Origin: Microplitis mediator
Lineage: Eukaryota > Arthropoda > Insecta > Hymenoptera > Braconidae
NCBI RefSeq assembly: GCF_029852145.1
Contig: NC_079978.1
Coordinates: 3,224,001 to 3,288,000, forward strand
Direction: 5' to 3'
Length of the DNA: 64,000 nt
In this document: in pieces, positions 1 through 11,500 of the stretch
Layout: each line of letters starts with the position of its first letter
Numbering within the stretch: the stretch's first letter is position 1
The notes under the pieces: model-generated
Seen by the model: only the letters and a program-made list of their open reading frames with translations
Databases searched by the model: none
Told to the model about the DNA's origin: nothing
Made by a program: the position numbers and the translations under genes

Positions 1-1123
1 TTTCAAACTCTAGCATAAAACGTCACTTGGTTACGCTTGAAAAGTTTATAAAAAAATGATTCCATGTAATAGCATTTTCGAGCTCGAAGAGCTCGAAAAT
101 ATATTCACAGTGATGTTTTCAAGCTCCTTGAGCTCGAAAACAGCGGGAAGTTTTGGGGCTGGCCCGCAGGGTCAACCGACCCCCAGATTTTTTGTAGAGC
201 GTTTAATTTTCAAAAAAAAACATTCATTGATTTTTCCGATACACTGATTCTCTGTGGTGTAATAAAATTCCACTTTCAAAAAAAATTTTTCCCATGACAG
301 ACTTTTTTTTGACATATCCTATCAATTTCCGATGGTGCCCCAAAAGAAAAAATCAGTCTGTCAGTTGACCCTGCAGGCCAGCCCAAAACTTCCCGCTGTT
401 TTTGAGCTCAAGAACCTCGAAAACATTATTGTGAATTCATTCTCAAGCTCTTCGAGCTCGAAAATACGTTTGAATGCTGTTGTTTTCGAAAAAAAACGTT
501 TTTCACCATTTTTTCTCCAACGATATCTCTCAAGCGAATAAACCGATTGAGACGCTTGAGGTGGCAATCGACGCGTTTTATCAAGTTCTAAAGCTGATCA
601 AATTTTGAATTCGATTTATCGAGTCGTTTTTGAGATATTTCAGAAAAAATAAAAAAATTTTTTTTTTTCATTCTTTCGACAACGGTTTCTCTTGAACGAA
701 TCAACCGATTTTGATGGTTGAGGTGGCATTCGACGCGGCTTATGAAGCTCTAGAACCCAGTCTATTTTGGAATCAATCCATCGAGCACATTAAAAGTTAT
801 CAAAAAAAAAAATTTTTGAAAAAATTTTATTTTTGGAATATCTCTAAACAAGCCCTACCGATCAAGCTCAATTTTTGACAAGCCGCGTCGAATGACACCT
901 TAAAGTTCAAAATCGGTTCATCCGTTCAAAAGACATAGGTATTTACATACGTACGTACATACATACATACAAACACTCGGACATCATCGTGAAATTAGTT
1001 AGAATAGCTTCCTAGGACCTCAAAATGTCGACATCTGGTGAAAATTCGATTTTCGTAAATCGGACCGAAACCAATAACTTCCCGAATTTTTGAAAATTAA
1101 CAATTTTTTTAGCGGGAAGTTAA
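1..1123. mobile_element. TTAA-flanked inverted-repeat element, right part
   Basis: This is the right-hand portion of a non-autonomous DNA element that also occurs nearly whole at 18930-21095. It ends in AGCGGGAAG followed by TTAA at 1120-1123. It contains the GAGCTC-rich palindromic stretch (about 80-150 and 400-470), the phrase GGGCTGGCCCGCAGGGTCAAC and a short ACAT microsatellite near 950-970. It occupies the intron before exon 7 of OR-1, the same place as the copy in OR-3, so the insertion predates that duplication. The left end is outside the window. No transposase reading frame is visible, and the short ORFs here are low-complexity by-products. Confidence 0.7.
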
Positions 1124-1220
1124 AAAAAATACTGTTGTTTTTTGACTCTCCCTCATATATATATATTTAGTATCTATTTATACAATTAGTATATATATAT
1201 TTATATGTGTAATTTTTTAG

Positions 1221-2422
1221 ATTATAACGAAATCAAATACAATACATCAGTTGTTAAAATACTCAACATTCACGATCTCCCAGATAGCTCATCTCTTTTT
1301 CTTTTGTTATATGTCAGAACGGTTAACAGAGATGAGCATACAAATGCATAAATGCGTGTAATAATGCATTGATAAAATCTAACATCGGAATTATTGATTA
1401 TCAAGTATGATCCAAGCCGTTCACGATTTTTAGTTAATTAATTAATATTAGAGAACTTGAGAAAATCACGAAATTATTGAAATGTGTTATATCAACTTTC
1501 TATTGGCAACCTTAGTTGCACGAACTATACCATACGTCAACAAGTAATTTGTTAAAGTAACAACACGTTGTGAACTTAATGCGAGGCAACATGTTATTGA
1601 CAAGTCGGTTGCCTCGAATCTTACTCTCCCGTAATCAGTTCGTTGTTCCTGAAAGCATTTTACTTTTTTGGCAACGGAATTGGACTGTAAGTGGAAGGAA
1701 TTTGAGCTACAGAAGAAAGCATTAAACGTTAGCAAATCATTGAGAAAGGTTCAGTTCTAAAAAAAATTAGAGTAAATTAAAAAACGCAAGTTTAATGTAT
1801 TATAATTTCGTTAAGTCGAGCGTATTAATTACGGCTCAGGTAAATAATTTAGTTAATGATCGTACAAGGCTTAGGTTAATACATGTTAATTGATATGATT
1901 CAAATCAGTAATACATTATTTCCGTTAATACATTCTAATATTTGTCTTACACAGAGCTAATGTGAGATGGTTCAATAACTCGATAAAGTCACGGAATTTG
2001 TTAATAATAATGACTATGAGAAGTCAAGTGCCCTGCAAATTGACTGCTGCCAAAATCATGGATTTGACTATTGAAAATTTCTCAGCGGTAATAATCAAAA
2101 CTATTTTTTTACTATTGCTAATTAACATGTAAGGATGCCCGAATAGTGATCGAATTCAAATATTCCTTCCGAATTTCTATTATTTAATTTGTAACTCATA
2201 TTTTATAAATTAAGAAGATGAATTTTCTATAATTCACGAGAAATTCGAATCTTTTGAATTATTTGAGCATCCAAATTATTTGATCAGACATTAATAATTT
2301 CTGAGTGTGAATTGTTCGCACACTTTTGTTATTACAATTCTTTCTAATGGGTATTTATGTTTTTCATGCAGATGGTAAGAACATCTGGGTCATATTTCAC
2401 AATGCTTTTGTCAATGCAATAA
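1221..2422 (+). CDS. Odorant receptor OR-1, 3' exons 7-9 (5' part off window)
   Basis: The last three exons of an OR of the same gene model as its neighbours lie at 1221-1357, 1955-2087 and 2372-2422 (137, 133 and 51 nt). All introns are GT-AG with phases 2 and 0. The decoded pieces carry the TM6 region (residues about 292-337, with CYMSERLTEMS), the MRSQVPCKLTAAKIM motif of exon 8 and the terminal SYFTMLLSMQ followed by TAA. Reading frames are intact. Exons 1-6 must lie left of position 1 and cannot be assessed, so the status of the whole gene is unknown. It is nearly identical to exons 7-9 of OR-2 and OR-3, which marks it as part of the same recent tandem duplication. Confidence 0.9.
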
Positions 2423-3114
2423 ACAAACTTCCACATTCTTCTTCATGTGGTAAAAGTTAGTGTAAATTATATATATGATGAATTACTCAGAACCTGATAT
2501 TGTGATACGGGAACATAAATTATTATTCTAAATATGCATTTATTTAATTGTTAAATATTATTATTATTTTTATTATTGCACAAGTACAGTTTTTTATATG
2601 AACTTTCTTACTTCTCCCATCCCTGCATATCAAGTAGTATAACCTTAATAGTTAAATGAATATTTTGTCATTTCAAAATAATATTCAATTATTTTTAATA
2701 ACTTATTCTCTAAGGCTAGCTAATATATTTCATAATGACTACTTTATCAGCTCTACAGGTAATTAATTTGATTGTATGCTGGCTACTTTACGCACAATTA
2801 TCTTTGCTAAATATAATATAGTTTCTAGTAATTTATATAGTTGGTAGATTATTAAATATTTATCTAAAATAATCAAATATATGATTAGCAATGGCCAATC
2901 AAATCATTTTTTTGTCATAACTAAAATTTAGTTGTCACAAGAAAATTTTTTTCTCAGTGTGGGCTCGATCCTGAGTAGTTCCAAAAATAATCATAAACCA
3001 GTTGACTCAAAATTTTTTGTAAATTAAGTTTTTTCTGATTTATTTTAAAAATAATTTACATATGCATATGCTCGAAATAGAATACCCGTAAATTGAATAA
3101 GTACACGAATGATC
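2423..3114. other. OR-1/OR-2 spacer, 3' flank module
   Basis: AT-rich spacer with no coding signal. It is repeated almost base for base after OR-2 (about 15016-15720) and OR-3 (about 22398-23100), so it belongs to the duplicated unit. It presumably holds the 3' UTR and polyadenylation region of OR-1. Confidence 0.6.
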
Positions 3115-3118
3115 CCTA

Positions 3119-4256
3119 CCCGGGAAAAACGGATTAGATCTGACCAGATATAATTATATCTGGTCAGATCTAATTATATCTGATCATATCTATTTATATC
3201 TGGTTAGATATGGGATTTGAGATATAATCAGATCTAGTTATATCTGATCAGATCTAAACAGATATAACTATATCTGGGTTGAAAAATTCATCAGACATGA
3301 ACAGATCTAGTCATATCTGATCAGATCTAAACAGATATAACTATATCTGAGTTGAAAAATACATCAGACATGATCAGATCTAGTCATATCTGATCAGATC
3401 TAAACAGTTATAACTATATCTGGATTGCAAAATACATTAGTCATGAAAAGGTCTTATCATATCTGGCCAGATCTAAGCAGATATAACTATATCTGGATTG
3501 CAAAATGCATTAGACATGAAAAGGTCTTATCATATCTGGCCAGATCTAAACAGATATAACTATATCTGGATTGCAAAATACATTAGACATGAAAAAGTCT
3601 TATCATATCTGGCCAGATATAACTATATCGAAGTTGTCAACATCTAAACTAAATACAACAATTAACATAGTCAGATCCTATGACATCTGCTCAGATATAA
3701 TTATGTATGTCTTATTTTTATAGATAACTGTTTATATCTGGTCAGATCTGCGCATATGTCGTAAGATCTGATCAGATAACTATATCTGAACTAAATACAA
3801 CAATTAACATAATCAGATCTTGTTATATCTGCTCAGATATAATCATGAAAATTGTTCATATCTGATTATTTACATTCACGCGATCACATACGTGGGGCAG
3901 CGCAGTGGATAGCGTCAAAGACTTTGGATCTGAAGGATGCAGGTTCGAGCCCAGCAGTCATCGGGATTTTTTCATCAATCAAATTCATGTATAACTCTTC
4001 TAAGTAACGTTTCTAATACGTTAGATTACATTTCGGATCGAATGAAAACTATATTATTTTTTTTTGCAATTAAATTTTTTTTTTTTAATAGGGATCCCGG
4101 GAAAAAAGGTTTAGATCTGGCCACATATAATTATATCTGTTCAGATCTGTCCAGATCTTGTCAGATAGAGACAATTTAAAGATCTGGCCAGATCTGACAA
4201 ATCAGATCTAATCAGATATAATTATATATGGTCAGATCTAAATCGTTTTCCCCGGG
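3119..4256. mobile_element. CCCGGG-terminated element with 72-bp repeats and tRNA-like core
   Basis: The ends CCCGGGAAAAACGGATTAGA and, reversed, CCCGGGGAAAACGATTTAGA form terminal inverted repeats of roughly 27 bp. TA flanks both sides (3117-3118 and 4257-4258), so the target duplication is 2 bp. The left half (about 3130-3640) is a tandem array of units of about 72 bp built from AGATCTGATCAGATCTA-like palindromes. A tRNA-like block sits at 3892-3965, followed by AT-rich core. No protein is encoded. It is nested in the element spanning 3115-5117. A longer relative lies at 56411-57962. Confidence 0.75.
3892..3965 (+). repeat. tRNA-like module inside the CCCGGG element
   Basis: The block contains an A-box-like GCAGCGCAGTGG and a B-box-like GGTTCGAGCCC at roughly tRNA spacing, with an anticodon-arm region GACTTTGGATC resembling glutamine tRNA. 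Acceptor-stem pairing is not convincing, so this is a tRNA-derived module and not a tRNA gene. The same module followed by ATCGGGATTTTTTCATC occurs at 9325-9396 and 61605-61680 in a second element family. Confidence 0.55.
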
Positions 4257-4610
4257 TAGTAGAAATGATATCGAGTTTTTAGCCAGTAACTAGCCAGTTT
4301 AACTAGACTTTAACCAGTAACTGGCCAGTGTAATATCGAGTTTCTGTCAAGTAACTGGCCAGTTTTACTAGAGATCGATCAAAACATGGCGGCTCCAGTG
4401 AAACTATCAATTTTGAATATTGAGGTTATCAAGGGTTATAAACAATTGTCAAATAAAATAAAAATAATGTTAAATAAACGATATGACATAAACGTTTAAT
4501 TCATATTTATTTAGATTATGAAATACATAACATCATTAGATTAATAGAATAACAACAATAAATCTGACAATAAAGTAATTATTTTTAATTGAAGAAAATT
4601 AAAAAAATAT

Positions 4611-4960
4611 TTATTTAGGTTTTCTACTACCTTCCCAGTCTTTTGAATTACTTAAAATTACTCCGACAGCTTGTATTATTTCGGCAGGACTTCCAAGGTT
4701 TTTAACCGCACAAAATTCATTCAAGCATTCAACGATTTTATTATCTTTTATGACAGTTTTTTCTCCAATTTTTTTAGAACTAGTATATTTTGAAGCTACA
4801 TTTTAAGTAAAAATTTTTTTGAAAATATTAGTTAGTTGACTCAGATTTAAATTGGGAATCAACCAAAAATGCAAAAGTAAAATAAAATCAGGTCGACATT
4901 CTGAATTAGGATTAATTATAAGACGTTTATCGAAATTCTCAAATTCATCTTTAGGTTAAC
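4611..4960 (-). pseudogene. Unrecognised coding remnant in a DNA element
   Basis: Read on the minus strand, a 62-codon stretch ends at TAA (4611-4613) and looks protein-like, with normal amino-acid composition and phrases such as KIVECLNEFCAVKNLGSPAE and DWEGSRKPK. Just upstream on that strand (higher coordinates) the frame is interrupted by a TAA near 4800, beyond which RPDFILLLHFWLIPNLN continues in similar style. I do not recognise the family. It may be the C-terminal part of the element's own protein or captured host sequence. It has no start codon and is not intact. Confidence 0.3.
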
Positions 4961-5382
4961 AGAAAAACATAAACAGACACACACACTAGTAAAGGTACAG
5001 TGTCGGAGTGACCAATGTTTATGACTTAGTTGTAGGTGGCGCGATTTCGAGTTTTTACTCGATATCACTGGCCAGTTACTGGTTTATATCGAGTGAAAAC
5101 TCGATTATTTCTACTAGTGATCATATGATTATTATGTAATTATACAATTTATGAATTATTAAAATTAACATATTCAATCGATTATTTATTTTAATAAAAG
5201 TACGTGCTCCAACCTCCAACTATCAATTTATAAGGGAGCTGCTATTTTTCAATGCTTGTTCGCCCTATACGCTGTAATTTAACGTGCGGATAAAGTTTGA
5301 ATTTTCAAATAATCTCTAATCTTTAAAGTTATTTTTTCTGAAGCTGTTTATTTCAAATTTCAAATATTTTCGTGCGTTTTAA

Positions 5383-6046
5383 GGTAGTTGTCCTGCTACA
5401 ATATTGTCAAAAAGTTATGAGCCATATACGCGGTAAGAGTAGGTTAGGTGGTAGTTAAAACGAGACATTGCTTTTGTTTGATACTGTACCCGTGAGAAGT
5501 TTACCTACACACTACTCATATCTACGTATATCACAAATACTATTGAACATTTTCTTAAATTAAAATTTGACAACTTCGCATATGCTCTGCCAGTTGCTGT
5601 ATAGTGTACTGAGTATATGTTTAAATTTACCGCTCAAATAATACTATGTATACTCGCGTACAGCGTTGTCAGATTGTTTTTTTCCAATTCACCGACATGT
5701 ATATGTTTTCCTTTATTATTGAACTTTGTGTTGCTATATCTCAACAATGAGATGGTAAATATTTTATTTTTTTTTTTTAAATAAATTCAGGACAAATTCA
5801 TTAATTTTCTGTTAGTTTTTCAAAAGTTTCTGACTGTTAGTTTTTTTATTAGAATCATGAACGCGATTTGAAACGCATACTCCTCATTGCTCGCAATGTT
5901 AATGATAAGAACTTTGATTATAAATATTTCAAATTAGAGATGGTCAATCGACTTCAAATTTTAATGGTAATTTGATCTTAATACCCTTAACAAGTATAAG
6001 AAATTTTCGAACTTTCTGACACTATGCCCATCACCCGACAACTACC
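5383..6046. mobile_element. TTAA-flanked element, GGTAGTTGTC inverted repeats
   Basis: The ends GGTAGTTGTC and GACAACTACC are perfect 10-bp inverted repeats flanked by TTAA at 5379-5382 and 6047-6050. The corresponding spacers after OR-2 (about 15970) and OR-3 (about 23342) read GTTTTAATAATTACTG with no insert, so they are empty sites. TTAA duplication is typical of piggyBac-type elements. The 664-bp body has no long reading frame and looks non-autonomous. Confidence 0.75.
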
Positions 6047-6049
6047 TTA

Positions 6050-6784
6050 ATAATTACTGTCTCCAACAGTCAATAGCAGATAAGCACTTGATAAATTAAA
6101 AAAAATGACCGCCTCCTTCTAAAGTGACAGTTGGGGTATACTTTTTGTTTATAGTTGATATACATATAATTTCTTCGTGTATTATATTTATATATTAAAT
6201 AGTAAAATTTAAAGTAAATAACAACTTGGACACTTCAGCTACTCAATGCACTAAACTATTGATTGATAACTGGTTGTTCGGGAATGTTTTTGAGTTTTTT
6301 TACGTGATGACAATCATTCTTATCGGAGGTCATAATACTTGCCATATCATTTGTAATGATTACGATCGCGAGATAGCATCAACTACTATCCCTATGGTGT
6401 GAAAAATATCATTGAGTGATTATAATAGTTTTAGGGCTGGCTCACAGGGCCAACGGCTGCCCAAATTTTTTTTTTGTAGTAATAACAAATGAAAAAATTC
6501 ATAATTTTATATTTTTACACAAAAACAAAAAAAAATTTTCACTCTCTTTTGATAATCACACAATGATCGCGAATGTTTAACGAAATAAATGCACTGTTTG
6601 GACAATCCATCCTTTCTTAGAATATAACTATAAGAATAATAAACCCCACTTCGAGAGACATTAAGAATTCATTATGTTTGACTTGGTTGTGATATGTTAT
6701 TATATTGAATGAAACGAAATTACCACATCAACTGTACATCTAGAAAAGTGGACGATTTTGACATAAGACATGTAAGGAATTAAA
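6050..6784. other. OR-1/OR-2 spacer, conserved distal 5' flank
   Basis: This spacer is shared with those before OR-3 and OR-4. It contains a conserved stretch (about 6220-6400) that can be read as an ORF in the OR-3/OR-4 spacer but is broken in the OR-2/OR-3 copy, so it is treated as non-coding. A short block GGGCTGGCTCACAGGGCCAA near 6432 resembles a phrase in the TTAACTTCCCGC family. The last part is homologous 5' flank of the OR genes. Confidence 0.5.
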
Positions 6785-6802
6785 ATGTCTGTCAATGTCA
6801 TT
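6785..6802 (+). promoter_or_regulatory. Conserved proximal block upstream of OR-2
   Basis: ATGTCTGTCAATGTCATT lies 112 bp before the ATG. Equivalent blocks at near-constant distance precede every OR whose first exon is in the window. Its role (5' UTR, promoter core or factor site) is not shown by sequence alone. Confidence 0.5.
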
Positions 6803-6896
6803 CAAGTAATCTATAGTGAGGGAAACAATGAGGTAAACCAGTCGTTTTCATTCAGTTGTAAACTTAACGGCGACAGAAACAAGAGTTGTTATAACG

Positions 6897-8449
6897 ATGG
6901 ATGTTTTCAATGCACCCTGCTATAGACTAATGAAGTACTCTGCTAAAATTATAGGTATATGGCCGTATCAGACTCGTCGTAAAAGGATAATGATAATAAC
7001 TATTATTTGGATATTTGTCTTTGCGCAACTTATTCCACAAGTATATTAATTTTATAGCGATTATTAAAGAAATTTTATTTTTATTTCATTAATTACATCA
7101 AAGATTATAGCTCTTGCGATGTATGTGGATGATCCAGATGTTCAATTTGAAGCGTGTTCAAATATGGTGATATATTTGGGAGCGGCAATAAAATATATCA
7201 ACGCAATGTATAAATCAAATCAGGTATGTAATTTTTTGAATATTTGATCCTTGTTCTTCATTATCTCGTCTAATGCGTAAATTTTGAATGGTAATTTTTG
7301 TCTTCGTACAAACGGATCAAACTACTACCTTAGTCAACTGTTCCCCTACACTTCTATGTAGAAAGTATAAAGTTGCTTTTTGAATTTACAATCATGTTTT
7401 CAATAATTGTTTTGTTATAAAGAAATTTAATTGATCAGCTTTGGGACTGTCGCGGTTATTTGTTTCCTGTATGTGCACGCAAAGAGATATCCTATTATTT
7501 CGCAATAATCTACAAAATATTTCAGTTTAATTGTATTTAATATATTGATTCACAACAAGATATCAAATTTATACAGATGAAAAAACTATACGATAGAATA
7601 ATAAGTGATTGGAAATTGGTGAAGAACGAAGAAGAAAAAAAAATACAACAGAAGCACGCCAAACTCGGTAATATGCTCTCATCTTCATGGGCAGGTAATG
7701 ATAATAACATTTTTTAAATTTAAAGTAAAATTAAATGTTCAATCGTAATTTATGAATTTATTTCAAGGAATCGCATATTGTTCAGCGACATTTTTTGTAT
7801 TGGACCCGATTGTCCCGAAATTTTCGAAACTATTATTTAACATAAATGAAACTGATCCATATCAATTGCCTCTTCCGTTGGAGTATATTATTATTGACAG
7901 AAGGAAGCATTACTGGATAATGTTGTGTTTTACAAGTTTGATGGTTTATAATGTTATAATAATTCTTGTTTCATGTGACATTGTATTTATCAACTTAGTG
8001 CAACACGCTTGCGGACTATTTGCAGTTACAGGGTAACATCCAAGTATTTAATCTAAAACATAGTTGCTATTTTTGCGAATATTAATTATTGAATGATGAT
8101 GACTATAATGACTATGTTTGAGGAGTAGATATCGAATAGAGAATACACCAATCGATAAAAATGATTCCGAAGTTCGTAAAGGAACCGATTATTCACCAAA
8201 CTCGAAAGATGTTCCTTACAGACATTTGGTATCTTGTATCAGGAGCCACAGGCGAGCTTTAGAGTGTGTGGAATAATTTATACTATGTAATGATATAATT
8301 TGTTATCGTGAATGATAATTATATTTATGTTATTGTAGATATGCGGAACTTCTTGAAAGCTTATATTGTATAAGCATGGGAATGGTAGTAGGACCCAATC
8401 TGCCACTTATAAGTGTCACCGGATACCAGGTAAATGATTAAAAGACTGG

Positions 8450-8512
<63 letters not shown>

Positions 8513-11500
8513 GCTGTATCAAAAAATCGACTATTTTTTTTTCTTCATTATATCGAAAATATTGTTGGAAATGACGAAAAAAAAATACTGAGAAAGTTTG
8601 AGCTCTTAATATGAACATTAAGAGGTTCCGCATTGCACTATTCTATTTTCCGTAAGAACCCGACTAGAATTTCTTCCTGATTTGCCTGAAGTACCATAAG
8701 GACCTTATCAGGTAAATATAAGGTTTGCCTAATTAGGGCAAAGCTGACAAGTTCAAACAGGACCTCTTCAGGATATCCTTATTAAAAAAAAATTTATTTG
8801 TCATCAGGTCAACCTGAAAAGTTCCTGATCAGGACCTCGTCAGGATATCTCTTTTAAAAAAAAAGTTATTTGCCATCGGGACAACCTGACGAGTTTCTGA
8901 TCAGGACCTTATCTGGATATCCTTATTTAAAAAAAAGTTATTTGCCATCGGGTCAACCTGAAAAGTTCCTGATCAGGACCTCGTCAGGATATTTTTATTC
9001 AAAAAAAAGTTATTTGCCATCGGGTCAACCTGAAAAGTTCCTGATCAGGACCTCGACAGGAAATCTCTTTTAAAAAAAAAGTTATTTGCCATCGGGACAA
9101 CCTGACGAGTTCCTGATCAGGACCTTATCTGGATATCCTTATTTTAAAAAAAGTTATCCCATCCCTTCAAATATTTCATTTACAGGCTAAAAATTTAAAA
9201 AAGTACAAAAGAATATTATATAAAAATCACGTCAATCATTGTAGCACAGATTTTTTACTTCTTCATCAGTTATTCTTTGACATCATAATAAATATTATAT
9301 TTACACTTTCAAGATCACTTGTGTATGTCAGCTCAGTGGATAGCATCGAGGACTTTGAATCGGAAGGACGCAGGTTCGAGCCCAGGAGTTATCGGGATTT
9401 TTTCATCAAAAAAAAATATGTTTACTTCCTCTAATTAATGCTCTCAATACAATAGATAACATTCTCGATCGAATTAAAATTCTCTCATTTTTTTGTGCAA
9501 TTTAATATTGATTTTAAAATAATTGCTAATAAGGTAATCCTGATAAGGATTTGATGAGGATATCCTGGTAAGGTCCTGATAAGGCAATCCCGATAAGGAC
9601 CTAATGGGTCTTAAGCGTTACATCCATATCAGGATCCTCGTCAGGACACTCTGATCGGGACCTTATTAGAAATAAGGTTAACCCGATAAGGACCTCGTCA
9701 GGCCCTTATGAAAAATTCTAGTCGGGAATAACATAGAAAAAATTTTTTTTGTGTCTTCTGATTTTTATAAGTTGCTAACGATGCGTCATAGGAATAATTG
9801 GCAGGCATATTTTTGTAGGTGATTGAACGCTGAAGGCAATATGTTTTTCTTCATTTACACTCATATATATATATTTTGAACTTAGAGATCGTTGTTATAC
9901 AAAAAGAGGAGAGGTTGTTAGACCTCAGTGTTAAATAATATTAAAAGAATAAGTTAGTCTAAGCTAAATCTCTTACGAGTGAAGACATACCCTAGAGCGC
10001 GTATTTTAATAAAAGATATAATATTCATTTGTTTAATAAATTGATTTGTTTCATTCACGATAACCATACCTAAATTCCCAACTGGTTATGGGCCCAGAAT
10101 ACGCCGTGTATTAAAATCGTGAAAGAAAGATTAATTTATCAAAAGAAAAAATTGAATAGTATAAAAATTTGAAAATCATCTTACATCAAATCTACTATTA
10201 AATTGTCTAATTTTAATATTGAAGTGCATGTGATTTTAAATGATTAAAATAATTGAACAAAAATAAATTATAAATAATCATTTTCAAATAAAATAAAATT
10301 AAATATAATTCTTGATAATAATGTGCTGAATAATAATTACATAATGAATAGTGATAAAATTTTGAGTTTAGTTTACTTTAATAGTTTGTGCCGTGATTTT
10401 ATAAAGTGATTATTGCTGAGCCTCAAATAAATTGAAAGAAGAAAAAAAGAAGATTCTTCAATTCTACACGTCTGATTGTCTTATAGACCGAGCGGTTATT
10501 GCTCAAAGTTTTGATAGTCTCCAGGGACGAATAAAATTGTCCTTAGCAAAAGGCGGGGAATTTATTTTAGAAACAAAAGAGGTTCCATCCAGATGACAAC
10601 AAACGTGGGCGTTCTAGGAGTAATAGAAGGGGTCAGATACAGTCCTGTACAGCGGTGTCAAAGCTATAGAAGTCAGGCATGGTGGTCATTTCAGATCTGA
10701 AAAGGGTAAAAATTAATAAAGGTGGTATACCCATCATGGAAGGTAAGCCCTCTAATAATTTTATTCAGATCGGCTCCAAAGTTTCAATATATAAAGATAA
10801 TTCTGTCACTCAAGAAATAATAAAACGAACTATAGTAAATAGCATGAAAGACTAGGTCATATAAGTGAGCATAAATTTGTTAAATCAAAGAATCATATTA
10901 TAATTGAAACTTAAGGCAGATACTAGAAATCATTTGTAATAATTAAATATGTAAATCAGATAGTTTAAATAAATTTGATAGGGTTAAATCAGATAGTCAG
11001 TAAATCTGGTAATGATAAACCAGATAGTTTGAATAAATCTGATAATGGTAAATCAGATAGTTTAGATAAATCTGATATTAATGAATCAGATCGTGTAAGT
11101 AAATCTGATACTGATAAATCAGATAGTTCAAAGAAATCTGAAAATGATAGATCAGATAGTTTAGATAAATCTGATATTAATAAATCAGATAGTGTAAGTT
11201 AATCTGGTGATGATAAACCAGATAGTTTAAGTATATCTAATAACGATAAATCAGATTTAATACATAAAGTAAATAGTCACAAAGATAATAAAATTCCTAA
11301 GTTACATAATAGGAATAAATCAGAAGCCAGTTGTAGGAGGAGTAATAGGATCAAAACCCGTCCTCAGATTTCGTATAGTGAAAATAGTTTACCTAACGAT
11401 TGTATGCTATCTACTCAATCAATAATGCATAAAATTTCTAGTTCGTATTATGAAATTAAAAATAGGAATGATAGGGTTGAGTAGGAACGAGCTGTTAAAA

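Larger units (their letters stand above)
3115..5117. mobile_element. DNA element with 5-bp target duplication, split by a nested insertion
   Basis: Ends read CCTA(GTAGAAAT...) on the left, interrupted at 3119-4256 by a second element, and ...ATTTCTACTAG on the right. Joined across the insert, the two ends form an inverted repeat based on CTAGTAGAAAT. The flanks carry TGATC at 3110-3114 and 5118-5122. The matching spacer after OR-2 (about 15710) reads AATGATCATATG without the insert, so it is a natural empty site supporting a 5-bp target duplication. The element's own length is about 865 bp. It holds a possible minus-strand coding remnant at 4611-4960. Confidence 0.7.

Noticed and set aside
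1487..1735. An 82-codon minus-strand frame repeated nearly unchanged at 14080-14328 and 21462-21710
   Set aside because: It lies in intron 7 of OR-1, OR-2 and OR-3, which are recent duplicates, so conservation is expected without coding function. It has no recognisable domain and is not preserved in intron 7 of OR-5 or OR-7.
3892..3965. Functional glutamine tRNA gene
   Set aside because: The promoter boxes resemble a tRNA, but the acceptor stem does not pair and the block is embedded in transposon copies.
8361..8633. Minus-strand frame with an IYIYIY run
   Set aside because: It is a reading of the (TA)n microsatellite and overlaps OR-2 exon 6 on the opposite strand.
10975..11202. Asp/Ser/Lys-rich frame as a separate gene
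   Set aside because: It lies between the pre-integrase motif and the reverse transcriptase of the copia remnant and is low-complexity element sequence.
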